Assembly (NCBI RefSeq): GCF_001039355.2
Contig: NW_019775454.1
Span: forward strand, 126,001 to 186,000
Reading direction: 5' to 3'
DNA length: 60,000 nt
DNA from: Lingula anatina
Lineage: Eukaryota; Brachiopoda; Lingulata; Lingulida; Lingulidae
In this document: positions 55,401 to 60,000 of the stretch, in pieces
Numbering within the stretch: position 1 is the stretch's first letter
Layout: each line of letters opens with the position of its first letter
The notes under the pieces: generated by a model
What the model was told of the DNA's origin: nothing
Seen by the model: only the letters and a program-made list of their open reading frames with translations
Databases searched by the model: none
Program-made: the position numbers and the translations under genes

Positions 55401-56045
55401 GGTGGTTGATATGATCATATTAATTTCTTATCCTGTTATTTCTCCAGAGCGACTGCTGGATGATGATGATGAGCCGATGGTGATGAAGCTGAAGGACTGG
55501 CCTCCTGGGGAGGACTTCAGTGATTTGTTACCCACACGGTTCCAGGACCTAATGCAGGCCCTGCCTGTCCCTGAGTACACCCACCGCACTGGCCGCCTCA
55601 ACCTGGCCTCCAGGCTGCCGGACTTCTTTGTCAGGCCCGACCTCGGCCCTAAGATGTACAATGCTTATGGTTAGTTGATCATTCTTTATTTAAACTTAGA
55701 GACAATTGTAGGGGTTTTGGTTGTGTTAGAATACTTCATCCAGAAAGTATAAATGTCCATTCAATATGTAATTACCAGTTGCTTGAAGCATCAGCTGATT
55801 CCTGTCATTTTAAGCATAAGGCTAATGGAGACTAATACTCATTGGGTTCTGTGTTTGTCAGAATAAAGATTTGTATAACTTGTTAGTTCTTTTAATGATG
55901 CACATGGTTTCTTTTACTCCAGGACTTGCCCACAAGACTGAGACAGGCACCACCAACTTGCATTTAGATGTCTCTGACGCTGTCAATGTGATGATGTATG
56001 TGGGAATACCAGTGGATGACAAGGAAGAATATGAAAGGGGTAAGT

Positions 56046-56103
<58 letters not shown>

Positions 56104-57934
56104 GGGGGGGGGGGTTGGAGAGAAAAGTTTTTTTTTTACTACTCACTGATGTTTATTGATTTTGGACTTGATTGGTATCATATTTATTTTCAGTGCTTGT
56201 TTGCTTCTTTCCTGTTCTTGTCTGATGTGAACTCTAATGTGGCGGATGTCTGTTGTGGTGTAGGGTTGTATGTGAAGTGTGAGAATTTCCTCCAGCATGT
56301 GCTCACCCCAGTGGCAGTGGCACACAAAACAGAAAATGTGTTGGGTTTGCTATGTTTCATGCATTAGGATCAGAATAAGTATCTGGCAACTTTTCCGATG
56401 TTGACTAGGTGATGGCGGCTTTTTGACTTGCACTTGAAGGCATCTGCTGGTCAAAATGCCCCATGCACTCCTATCCTTCAGTAAAGTTTGCCGATCTCAT
56501 TCTCATTTTAGTGTGTGCAAACATCAATCGACATTTTCTGGGGTTGTGTTTTAAAGCATAGTAACCAACAGGCGTCATGTCTTCATTTTTTCTAGCAGCC
56601 ATACGAGCTATTAATGAGGCTGGGGCTGACCTCCTCACAAAACGGAGGGTGGTCGAAATGAAGGAAAAACCAGGAGCTCTTTGGCACATATATGATGCTC
56701 AAGATGCAGACAAGATTCGGGACTTCCTAAACAAGGTTGCCAAGGAGACAGGGGAGGCCATTGAGCCCGACCATGATCCCATCCATGACCAGTCCTGGTA
56801 CTTGAACAAAGAACTGAGGGAGCGTCTGCTGAAGGAGTATGGAGTCCAGGGCCACTGTATTGTGCAGTGCCTGGGGGATGCCATCTTTATTCCAGGGGGT
56901 GCCCCACATCAGGTAAGACACAACCTGATGCAAATCTCTGGTGTGAAAAAGGAATTAAGTCAGAGAAAAAAAAAACTACTGATTTATGATTAGCTATATA
57001 TTCAAGACAATAAATGTATGGAGACCTAAATAGAACAACACTGTAATTACGAAATTACATTCTGGTCTGTATAGAGCTTCACTTGAAAAAGATAAATTTC
57101 TCAGTACTTCTGTTTATTACATTAGTGAACTGAACTTGGAACTCCTTGCATGAGAATACATTGCTTGTTTTCTTAGAAGCAGCCAATCATAGTCGGATGA
57201 CTGTTTTTTCAGAAAGCTATTATGATCATTGGTTTTGTACACAGAAATGCAATAACAATGGTTTTCTGTGAAATTTAATGAAATAATGCTTTGATTATTT
57301 TTTTGATCGATTTATCACAGGGGTACTATTCAGGGCACTTCATTAACTTGGCTGTTGACAATTCATTTGTGTTTTTCTTTGTAGGTTCAGAATCTTCATA
57401 GCTGTATTAAAGTGGCTGAGGACTTTGTTTCGCCAGAACATCTAAACCATTGTTTTAAACTAACTCAGGAGTTCCGTCACTTGTCTGACACCCACAGTAA
57501 CCATGAGGACAAACTACAGGTGAGAACTCCCTACCACTGGCTAGTTTTTAATGGAGGTTTTAAAGGGGAAAAAAACAGCAGGAGTGAATTTCCCTTTTTA
57601 ATTATTTTTTATTTACTAACCTTCCGAATATCAGGATCTGTTTTATTTTCATGTCCAAGAAGTTATGAAGTATTGTTAGAGATTCAGATATAATTGGTCA
57701 TACATAATTGGAGGGAAGATGAGATATGAAGTCATAAAAACAAATTTTGCGAACAATCTTATCTACTCTGGTTGTAATTGTTATGGAAAGCAGTTTTAAT
57801 GAAGTAGATATCCTGGAACATAAAGAATCAAATTGTCTCTTTTGTAGGTGAAGAACATCATCTTCCATGCTGTCAAGGATGCTGTGGCTGTCCTTCATGA
57901 AAACGACCCTAAGGATTATCTTGGCAAGAGATAA
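11851..57934 (+). CDS. KDM3: KDM3/JMJD1-family JmjC histone H3K9 demethylase, 23 visible exons, 5' end missing
   Basis: Joined exons: 11851-12006, 17987-18103, 21943-22146, 28318-28399, 30459-30613, 36210-36318, 39226-41221, 44223-44406, 46001-46210, 46852-48927, 49418-49585, 49749-49956, 50122-50311, 52527-52627, 52876-52992, 53252-53527, 53784-53902, 54171-55203, 55448-55669, 55923-56039, 56596-56912, 57385-57519, 57848-57934. Every intron is GT-AG and the phases match throughout, giving 2792 residues and a TAA stop. Known family role: nuclear Fe(II)/2-oxoglutarate-dependent removal of methyl groups from H3K9me1/2, usually activating transcription. Seen in the protein: N-terminal KDM3 domain (1-238), low-complexity region (about 240-1890), zinc finger (C1926 to about H2102), LXXLL motif (2320-2324), JmjC domain with iron ligands H2588, D2590 and H2718. 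Human JMJD1C is about 2540 residues, so the length is typical of that subtype. The start codon lies outside the recognisable exons. Boundaries come from reading splice sites and family conservation, not from transcripts. Confidence 0.96.
17352..17387. repeat. (TC)18 microsatellite
   Basis: An uninterrupted run of 18 TC units, intronic, about 600 bp upstream of exon e2. Confidence 0.95.
17466..17501. repeat. (TTA)n, poly-T and G14 tract
   Basis: A short TTA repeat runs into T and then 14 G residues. It is intronic. Homopolymer lengths of this kind are prone to sequencing error. Confidence 0.85.
17987..18103 (+). CDS. KDM3: KDM3 exon e2: N-terminal domain continued
   Basis: Codes residues 53-91, phase 0 on both sides, between TTTGCAG and GTAAGT. 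The block [20 protein letters not shown], then [19 protein letters not shown], corresponds to the human JMJD1C stretch TFKPLV...AVEFLVDKQLDFLTEDSAFQPY. The reading frame stays open for about 100 codons into the intron, ending at 18403, with a very hydrophobic AT-rich translation. I treat that as chance. Confidence 0.93.
19744..20042. repeat. Near-duplicate block, copy 1
   Basis: This block of about 299 bp recurs 420 bp downstream at 20164-20461 with about nine differences by eye (roughly 97% identity, including one 1-base indel). Copy 1 ends in TTAA and is followed by a sequence missing from the same place in copy 2. It is either a real tandem duplication or two haplotypes left side by side in the assembly. 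Confidence 0.9.
20043..20161. mobile_element. Possible partial MITE inserted at TTAA
   Basis: About 119 bp beginning GCCCCCTTTACACTGGACGG follow directly after TTAA at the end of copy 1. Copy 2 reads straight through the same TTAA (20458-20461) into different sequence. The start resembles the terminal inverted repeat of a small non-autonomous DNA transposon, and a TTAA target is typical of piggyBac-like elements. The far end, which should show the inverted terminus, is missing because the sequence reaches an N at 20162. The assignment to a family is inference. Confidence 0.4.
20162..20162. other. Ambiguous base (N)
   Basis: The only N noticed in the window. Copy 2 of the near-duplicate block starts immediately after it, which points to a contig join or unresolved haplotype boundary. 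Confidence 0.95.
20164..20461. repeat. Near-duplicate block, copy 2
   Basis: Second copy of the block at 19744-20042. It begins just after the N and continues past the TTAA at 20458 into sequence not present after copy 1. Confidence 0.9.
21168..21207 (+). other. Possible cryptic/poison exon (40 nt)
   Basis: A long polypyrimidine tract (about 21132-21164) ending CCCCAG comes just before this 40-nt stretch, which is followed by GTAAGT. The stretch is open in the frame of e2. Because 40 is not a multiple of three, joining it to e3 would create TGA directly at the junction. Seen: the splice-site pattern. Inferred: possible regulated inclusion. It matches nothing conserved in the protein. Confidence 0.25.
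21943..22146 (+). CDS. KDM3: KDM3 exon e3: Tudor-like segment
   Basis: Codes residues 92-159 in phase 0, between TTCCGCAG and GTATGT. The helical part [20 protein letters not shown] is followed by a small beta-rich motif, [20 protein letters not shown] (132-151). The human JMJD1C counterparts are LHEEVKVWVKEQKVQEIFM and NGYRVRVYRQDSATQWFTGII. This segment is usually modelled as part of a Tudor-like fold; its ligand in this organism is unknown. Confidence 0.95.
22253..22269. repeat. C17 homopolymer
   Basis: Seventeen consecutive C residues about 100 bp after the e3 donor. Confidence 0.9.
24863..24885. repeat. T23 homopolymer
   Basis: Twenty-three consecutive T residues inside the intron. No adjacent retroposed sequence was recognised. 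Confidence 0.9.
25790..25810 (+). other. Potential G-quadruplex motif
   Basis: Four G tracts (5, 4, 4 and 4 G) separated by loops of 1, 2 and 1 base lie on the sense strand of the intron, so both the DNA and the pre-mRNA could fold. More G-rich sequence follows at 25818-25824. Folding is predicted from pattern only. Confidence 0.6.
26722..26766. repeat. T45 homopolymer
   Basis: Forty-five consecutive T residues, the longest homopolymer in the window. It could be the A tail of a retroposed copy on the minus strand, but I recognise no element next to it. Confidence 0.9.
28318..28399 (+). CDS. KDM3: KDM3 exon e4: N-terminal domain continued
   Basis: Codes residues 160-186 plus the first base of codon 187, between ATTTCAG and [26 protein letters not shown] then QMKLLDG aligns with human MIVMNDQVLEPQNVDPSMVQMTFLDD. 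The exon is short and was found by homology together with matching phases. Confidence 0.93.
28400..30458 (+). other. Intron between e4 and e5 (2059 bp)
   Basis: AT-rich, with a short TA repeat near 29079-29092. No other feature seen. Confidence 0.85.
30459..30613 (+). CDS. KDM3: KDM3 exon e5: basic segment and polyglutamine
   Basis: Codes the rest of codon 187 through residue 238, between CTTTTCAG and [26 protein letters not shown] corresponds to human VVHSLLKGENIGITSRRRSRS. The basic run is followed by a glutamine tract, Q13-HH-Q7. The human protein has only a short Q run at this general position. The frame is preserved through the tract. Confidence 0.95.
30542..30607 (+). repeat. Coding CAR repeat: Q13-H2-Q7
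   Basis: Twenty-two codons of mixed CAA and CAG with two CAT in the middle. Mixing CAA with CAG and the histidine interruption usually make such tracts more stable than pure CAG. Confidence 0.95.
30614..36209 (+). other. Intron between e5 and e6 (5596 bp)
   Basis: Contains a G17 run at 32098 and a strong polypyrimidine tract with CAG at 35299-35324 that leads into a stretch with stops in all frames. A 155-codon minus-strand open frame at 33639-34106 has no recognisable domain and is treated as chance. Confidence 0.85.
32098..32114. repeat. G17 homopolymer
   Basis: Seventeen consecutive G residues in the intron. Confidence 0.9.
36210..36318 (+). CDS. KDM3: KDM3 exon e6: Arg/Ser-rich linker
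   Basis: Codes residues 239-274 plus one base, between TTCTCCTAG and [26 protein letters not shown] is followed by [16 protein letters not shown]. Human JMJD1C has VHGHYTRAQANSPRP at this position. The segment is probably disordered, and its basic part may help nuclear import. Confidence 0.9.
36319..39225 (+). other. Intron between e6 and e7 (2907 bp)
   Basis: No exon seen. Composition is less AT-rich than the neighbouring introns, with scattered TAATCC- and GATAA-like words between about 36760 and 37480. Possible cis-regulatory content is only a guess. Confidence 0.75.
39226..41221 (+). CDS. KDM3: KDM3 exon e7: 2.0-kb disordered regulatory region
   Basis: Codes the rest of codon 275 through residue 939 plus two bases, between ATTTGCAG and GTAGGT. 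It is rich in K, E, S, T, P and Q and probably disordered. Visible elements in order: basic REQRKRKP; a Lys-rich stretch (about 380-440); a SUMO-type VKVE (657-660); PEDLS (678-682), the form of PxDLS that binds the corepressor CtBP in other proteins; [18 protein letters not shown] (726-743), which matches human JMJD1C LIIDKNEHFTVYRDPALI; a His/Pro/Ser-rich part; a Q6 run before LLSLYSQSL; and the first half of a charged helix from about 912. Motif functions are inferred. Confidence 0.95.
41222..44222 (+). other. Intron between e7 and e8 (3001 bp)
   Basis: Interrupts the charged helix in phase 2. No repeats of note and no further exon. Both strands have a few 60-147-codon open frames without recognisable domains. 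Confidence 0.85.
44223..44406 (+). CDS. KDM3: KDM3 exon e8: charged ER-rich helix
   Basis: Codes the rest of codon 940 through residue 1001, between TGTTTCAG and GTAACC. The sequence is almost entirely E, R, K, D, A and Q in short alternating groups until about 982, then [20 protein letters not shown]. Human JMJD1C has EEHRRILQESIDVAPFTTKI here, so the ILRES end is conserved while the long charged run is expanded. The pattern suits a single stable alpha helix. Confidence 0.94.
44407..46000 (+). other. Intron between e8 and e9 (1594 bp)
   Basis: Holds an imperfect CA-rich stretch at about 44823-44867 and an (AC)24 microsatellite. No exon recognised. Confidence 0.85.
45123..45170. repeat. (AC)24 microsatellite
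   Basis: An uninterrupted dinucleotide run of 48 bp in the intron, likely to vary in length between individuals. Confidence 0.95.
46001..46210 (+). CDS. KDM3: KDM3 exon e9: Ala/Thr/Pro linker, with tandem donors
   Basis: Codes residues 1002-1071, phase 0, after [29 protein letters not shown] begins a low-complexity linker that ends DEKMRMVR. Two donors six bases apart are available: GTGCGT at 46205 and GTAAGT at 46211. Both keep the frame. The second fits the consensus better and is used here; the first would drop residues VR. Confidence 0.9.
46211..46851 (+). other. Intron between e9 and e10 (641 bp)
   Basis: AT-rich, with short T and A runs. Nothing else was recognised. Confidence 0.85.
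46852..48927 (+). CDS. KDM3: KDM3 exon e10: 2.1-kb low-complexity region with conserved islands
   Basis: Codes residues 1072-1763, phase 0, between TTTTCTAG and GTAATA. It opens with a predicted helix ([20 protein letters not shown], then a Gln/Glu-rich stretch to about 1150). SUMO-type motifs VKQE (1181-1184) and VKKE (1212-1215) follow. [10 protein letters not shown] resembles human KPPPLIKHQP. After a long Ser/Thr/Gln-rich part comes a basic stretch, [19 protein letters not shown], that could act in nuclear import. Near the end [17 protein letters not shown] (from 1678) matches human JMJD1[18 protein letters not shown] almost exactly. No catalytic residues lie here; the region probably recruits partners. 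Confidence 0.95.
48928..49417 (+). other. Intron between e10 and e11 (490 bp)
   Basis: AT-rich. No feature seen apart from its splice sites. Confidence 0.85.
49418..49585 (+). CDS. KDM3: KDM3 exon e11: Lys/Ser-rich basic segment
   Basis: Codes residues 1764-1819, phase 0, between TTCATAG and [24 protein letters not shown] is strongly basic and a good nuclear-localisation candidate. The human protein has a similar basic region (RRKAKRTYESGSESGD) before the zinc finger, with low residue-level identity. Confidence 0.9.
49749..49956 (+). CDS. KDM3: KDM3 exon e12: basic/acidic linker before the zinc finger
   Basis: Codes residues 1820-1888 plus one base, between TATTACAG and GTAAAT. It contains [20 protein letters not shown], close to the human TYESGSESGDSDESES pattern, then the basic [10 protein letters not shown]. 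Probably disordered; a serine/acidic casein-kinase-type context is visible. Confidence 0.9.
50122..50311 (+). CDS. KDM3: KDM3 exon e13: start of the zinc finger
   Basis: Codes the rest of codon 1889 through residue 1951 plus two bases, between CTATATAG and [26 protein letters not shown] is followed by CREC (C1926, C1929) and [10 protein letters not shown] (C1945). Human JMJD1C has GESFLQDDSCCEIGPNLQKC, CREC and VFCRFYYFRR. In KDM3 proteins this zinc-binding module is needed for full demethylase activity. Confidence 0.96.
50312..52526 (+). other. Intron between e13 and e14 (2215 bp)
   Basis: The only long intron in the 3' half of the gene. Between about 50700 and 52080 the sequence is more complex than the AT-rich introns nearby, and it ends with a TTTA microsatellite shortly before the acceptor. 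No exon recognised. Confidence 0.8.
52431..52481. repeat. (TTTA)n microsatellite, about 12 units
   Basis: A tetranucleotide run about 45 bp upstream of the e14 acceptor, in the region where the branch point would be expected. Confidence 0.92.
52527..52627 (+). CDS. KDM3: KDM3 exon e14: zinc-finger region continued
   Basis: Codes the rest of codon 1952 through 1985 plus one base, between GTTTTCAG and [26 protein letters not shown] corresponds to human LSFSKNGVVRIDGFSSPDQY. The APWMPQTP ending is the variable linker before the next conserved block. Confidence 0.93.
52876..52992 (+). CDS. KDM3: KDM3 exon e15: helix between zinc-finger parts
   Basis: Codes the rest of codon 1986 through 2024 plus one base, between TTTCCAG and [26 protein letters not shown] then [10 protein letters not shown] aligns with human [30 protein letters not shown]. 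Confidence 0.95.
53252..53527 (+). CDS. KDM3: KDM3 exon e16: core C6-type zinc finger
   Basis: Codes the rest of codon 2025 through 2116 plus one base, between ATTTCCAG and GTAATT. The core is [20 protein letters not shown] followed by FVVCLDCYK, giving C2041, C2044, H2052, C2055, C2058, C2063 and C2066. It then has LTC (C2095) and QPHD (H2102) before TQIIPGD. Human JMJD1C is nearly identical across the core ([29 protein letters not shown]). A short acidic insert at 2077-2089 is variable. Confidence 0.97.
53784..53902 (+). CDS. KDM3: KDM3 exon e17: post-zinc-finger segment with CPCG
   Basis: Codes the rest of codon 2117 through 2156, between TTTTCCAG and [26 protein letters not shown] is followed by CPCG and ends NGVSQ. 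Human JMJD1C has LLDAMHTLREKYGIKSHCHC and NGVSQ, so the CxC pair and the exon end are conserved. Confidence 0.94.
54171..55203 (+). CDS. KDM3: KDM3 exon e18: LXXLL segment and start of the catalytic region
   Basis: Codes residues 2157-2500 plus one base, between TTTTCTAG and GTAAGT. After a linker with a His/Gly stretch comes a Cys/His cluster (C2300, C2304, H2308, H2311, H2312, C2317), directly followed by [12 protein letters not shown] with LXXLL at 2320-2324. Human JMJD1C has STLRDLLTTTAGK at the same place. [15 protein letters not shown] matches human ILDDIIASVVENKIP. The last third begins the catalytic fold: [45 protein letters not shown] and FWEGFE, all with clear human counterparts. 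A second LXXLL match, LEKLL (2450-2454), lies inside the folded part. Confidence 0.96.
55448..55669 (+). CDS. KDM3: KDM3 exon e19: N-terminal part of the JmjC domain
   Basis: Codes the rest of codon 2501 through 2574 plus one base, between TTTCTCCAG and [26 protein letters not shown], then [20 protein letters not shown] and KMYNAY, are close to KDM3A/KDM3B ([40 protein letters not shown]). This exon fits KDM3A/B better than JMJD1C. Confidence 0.97.
55923..56039 (+). CDS. KDM3: KDM3 exon e20: JmjC iron-binding HxD motif
   Basis: Codes the rest of codon 2575 through 2613 plus one base, between TACTCCAG and [26 protein letters not shown] carries the first two iron ligands, H2588 (55961-55963) and D2590 (55967-55969). 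KDM3A and KDM3B have [11 protein letters not shown] at this site. The presence of HxD argues for catalytic competence. Confidence 0.97.
56040..56595 (+). other. Intron between e20 and e21 (556 bp)
   Basis: Contains a GA microsatellite and a G11 run starting ten bases after the exon end, just past the donor. It ends with tandem TAG/CAG acceptors. Confidence 0.85.
56050..56114. repeat. (GA)24 microsatellite with G11 tail
   Basis: Forty-eight bases of GA, a short interruption, then 11 G residues at 56104-56114. It begins ten bases after the end of exon e20. Confidence 0.95.
56596..56912 (+). CDS. KDM3: KDM3 exon e21: JmjC domain core and third iron ligand
   Basis: Codes the rest of codon 2614 through 2719, ending at GTAAGA. 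It contains [40 protein letters not shown] and [13 protein letters not shown], nearly the KDM3A/B sequence. H2718 (56907-56909) is the third iron ligand. The acceptor is TAGCAG, so the exon could instead begin at 56599, losing one alanine without changing the frame. The start at 56596 was chosen because it uses the first AG after the pyrimidine tract. Confidence 0.96.
56913..57384 (+). other. Intron between e21 and e22 (472 bp)
   Basis: AT-rich. Nothing was recognised apart from its splice sites. Confidence 0.85.
57385..57519 (+). CDS. KDM3: KDM3 exon e22: C-terminal part of the JmjC domain
   Basis: Codes residues 2720-2764, phase 0, between CTTTGTAG and [26 protein letters not shown] then [20 protein letters not shown] matches KDM3B ([34 protein letters not shown]) much more closely than JMJD1C (LTQELRLLKEEINYDDKLQ). 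Confidence 0.97.
57520..57847 (+). other. Intron between e22 and e23 (328 bp)
   Basis: AT-rich; no content recognised. Confidence 0.85.
57848..57934 (+). CDS. KDM3: KDM3 exon e23: C-terminus and stop
   Basis: Codes residues 2765-2792 and TAA, after [28 protein letters not shown] aligns with KDM3B [20 protein letters not shown]. The protein ends DYLGKR a few residues later, as is usual in the family. Confidence 0.96.
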   Translation: MKNIIFHAVKDAVAVLHENDPKDYLGKR

Positions 57935-59176
57935 AAAATTGATACCACACGGGCAGACTAAATGACAAAAGTTGACAACCAAATAATACAAGACTGGAGC
58001 AAAAAATGGATACAGTAGCCTGGATTGGCTGGTTCCATGAAGATGATGAAATCTGAAGCTAGTGAATGTCAGAGTACCCTGCTGTGCTCTGAATGCAACT
58101 TGGAAGTGGAAATGGATTGCTTTCTACACAGGGAATATCAGAAATAATGTATAAAGAAGTATATCGAAACCATATTTTGTGGAATTATACTACAACAACA
58201 GGATTATTTCTTATTTATGTGGAGTTATTTAAAGGCAGACTACATTAAAGTGCTGCAAAACTGGATTATTTAATGACTTGCAAAGCGATAGAGAAGAGGA
58301 TTTTGGCTTTGGGCACACTATTGTTGTACTTATTATTGGGAACTTATTTTCCCCCCCTGGAGCCGTCTTTGAATCTTGGCTGGCCAGGGTGGACTGGGGA
58401 CTGCAGCTTGACTTAAGCAACATGGTGGACATCAATATTCACATTACGTGTGTCTTCAAGGAAGACAGACTGGTCATTAATTATTACGTTCATCTTTTCA
58501 TTCATCATTGTCATCGGTGGCTTAACATTACTTTAAATGTGTGTGTGTGTAGTAGATTGGATTTTTTTTTTTCAATCATTATATAAAGTAAGACTATGTC
58601 TTATATACAGAGTACAAATTCATCGAAGTAATATATGAGTACTATTGTATAATGTGACATTCTAAGAGTTAAGATCACAATCCCTATTGGAGGATTGATC
58701 CAATATATAAAAGCACTGCCAGGGTGGGCTGGGGGGAGGGGCGCTTAGAGAAGTTATTTTCCAATCAGATAATGATTTTTCAATCAAATGATTTAATAAT
58801 ATACTGTTGCTGTTAGCATTGGAGGTGTTGTATGAACTGTTGTAAAAATATCAAATCTTGGGGGAAATGTATCGAGAGAAGTTTGTAAGAAAGCTTTCAG
58901 TGCCACTGATGCTGTTGGAGCGAAGGATGTGAAAGCGTACAGAATAGTAGGGCAGAATTTTATTACGAGGCAAATGCCATGTTGTTGAGCTGTTTGAAAT
59001 GTAGGTTTACATTGGCTAAGTTTAGTCTTAAATGTTTTGACTACTCTTATAAAGTAACAGTTTTACTTTTCAATTAAATAGTCTTTTCTGACTTGGTTTC
59101 TAGTACTTGACAACACAGGACTGGTGAAGTTCAGTGGAGTTTTTGAAGGAAATTCCTGTGAAATGTTATGAAGTTT

Positions 59177-59184
59177 TGTAAATA
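59177..59184 (+). promoter_or_regulatory. Pumilio-type element in the 3' UTR
   Basis: TGTAAATA fits the Pumilio recognition pattern UGUANAUA. One 8-base match can arise by chance. Confidence 0.35.
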
Positions 59185-59689
59185 GGCGTTGTACATTTGT
59201 GCATAGTATAATGAGTGAGTTTAGACAAGCAGCAAAGCAGAGTTATACTTAAAAAGATAAGGGGGACATTTGAACTAGGAACTCAACACTGGAATCATTT
59301 TGGCCAGTGGATCTTTCAAAAGGGTCTGGCTTCATTTGCATTCTACTTTTTAAATAAGTTTTAGCTTCTAGTTGCCCTACTGTTGATAGCACCTATGTCA
59401 CTGTTGCTGTGTTTGGGGTTGCTTCTGTTGAAAACTACATCATGGCTTCATATTGTTTCCAATTGTTTGCTGCAGATTTCTGGTCTCACTTGAAGTTGCT
59501 GCTTTGTTCACTGTTCAGAAAGATTTCTCTCTAGACTTGGCTGCTGTATATAAATAGGACTATTTTTATACAAAACTACTGTCAAGCATGTGTGTTAAGT
59601 GGTAATATACTTGTAATTTGCTATGAAAGCAGCAGAATGAAGCACACGTCTTGATTAGACTTTTAGAAAAACATTCTCCCACCATTCTT

Positions 59690-59695
59690 AATAAA
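59690..59695 (+). terminator. Poly(A) signal AATAAA
   Basis: A canonical AATAAA is followed within 30 bases by a U/GU-rich stretch (TGTTTTGTCTGTTTTTC), the usual layout of a cleavage site. Further AATAAA copies at 59748, 59764 and 59953 could serve as alternatives. Confidence 0.7.
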
Positions 59696-59715
59696 AAAAA
59701 TCTATTCATGATAAA

Positions 59716-60000
59716 TGTTTTGTCTGTTTTTCTTTATGTTATTTAAAAATAAATTTCTAAGTGAATAAAGTGGATGACTAACAACGCAAATTATTTTTGC
59801 AAGCAATGTACAAATACTAAAAATTTTCTCATACAAAAAAGCTAAAATAGCAAAAGTAACTGCAGTGTAATCTATAATGATGAAAAAAAAACACTTAAAA
59901 TGAAAGTGGTACAAAAAAATCACATTGTAAAAAAAACACTTCACTTTTTCCAAATAAAGAATGTCTTACATAAGAAACAAGGTAACTGTAAGAAACAAAA
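59716..60000. other. 3' flank
   Basis: AT-rich, with three more AATAAA hexamers. No gene is recognised on either strand; an 83-codon minus-strand open frame is low-complexity and probably random. Confidence 0.7.

Larger units (their letters stand above)
57935..59715 (+). other. KDM3: KDM3 3' untranslated region (end estimated)
   Basis: About 1.8 kb between the stop and the first good poly(A) signal with a downstream U/GU-rich stretch. It holds a short GT repeat near 58540, a weak ATTAAA at 59073 and a Pumilio-type site at 59177. The end is inferred from the signal, not from a transcript. Confidence 0.7.

Noticed and set aside
59702-59953. 83-codon minus-strand open frame after the gene, possibly a convergent gene end
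   Set aside because: Low-complexity translation rich in F, I, L, K and N from AT-rich sequence; no conserved motif.

Overview
The window is a slice of an animal nuclear genome and holds most of one large protein-coding gene on the + strand. All 23 coding exons I can assemble have GT donors and AG acceptors with compatible phases. Together they give one open frame of 8379 nt, coding 2792 residues plus a stop. The protein is a KDM3/JMJD1-family histone H3K9 demethylase (JmjC domain-containing histone demethylation protein 2). The first coding exon, with the start codon, is not recognisable here and probably lies upstream, so the window opens inside intron 1. Residue numbers below count from the first residue of the first visible exon.

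Organism: vertebrate genomes carry three KDM3 genes. This protein mixes features of all three: its catalytic end reads like KDM3A/KDM3B, while its long middle region and LXXLL context read like JMJD1C. That suggests an invertebrate with a single KDM3 gene. AT-rich introns of 0.16-6 kb, many microsatellites and two copies of one locus about 3% apart beside an N fit a heterozygous marine invertebrate (a lophotrochozoan or invertebrate deuterostome). I cannot name the species.

Layout: 1-11850 intron 1. 11851-36318, six small exons (e1-e6) for the N-terminal domain with its Tudor-like part and a polyglutamine tract, spread over long introns. 39226-41221, a 2.0-kb exon (e7) for a disordered region with a PEDLS motif. 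44223-46210 (e8, e9), a very charged ER-rich helix and a linker. 46852-48927, a 2.1-kb exon (e10), again low-complexity and disordered. 49418-50311 (e11-e13), basic nuclear-localisation segments and the start of the zinc finger. 52527-53902 (e14-e17), the rest of the zinc finger. 54171-55203 (e18), a 1.0-kb exon with the LXXLL motif and the start of the catalytic part. 55448-57934 (e19-e23), the JmjC domain and the C-terminus. 57935 to about 59715 is the 3' UTR, with a poly(A) signal at 59690.

The domain order is the usual one for the family: N-terminal fold, long disordered regulatory region, C6-type zinc finger, LXXLL motif, JmjC dioxygenase. The three iron ligands are intact, so an active enzyme is expected. 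No other protein-coding gene, tRNA, rRNA, CRISPR array or autonomous transposon was found. The remaining sequence is intronic or 3' flanking and holds simple repeats, one near-duplicate block next to an N, and a possible partial MITE. I see no new multi-gene system; the notable points are protein motifs, splice-site alternatives, a possible poison exon and an assembly or haplotype anomaly.
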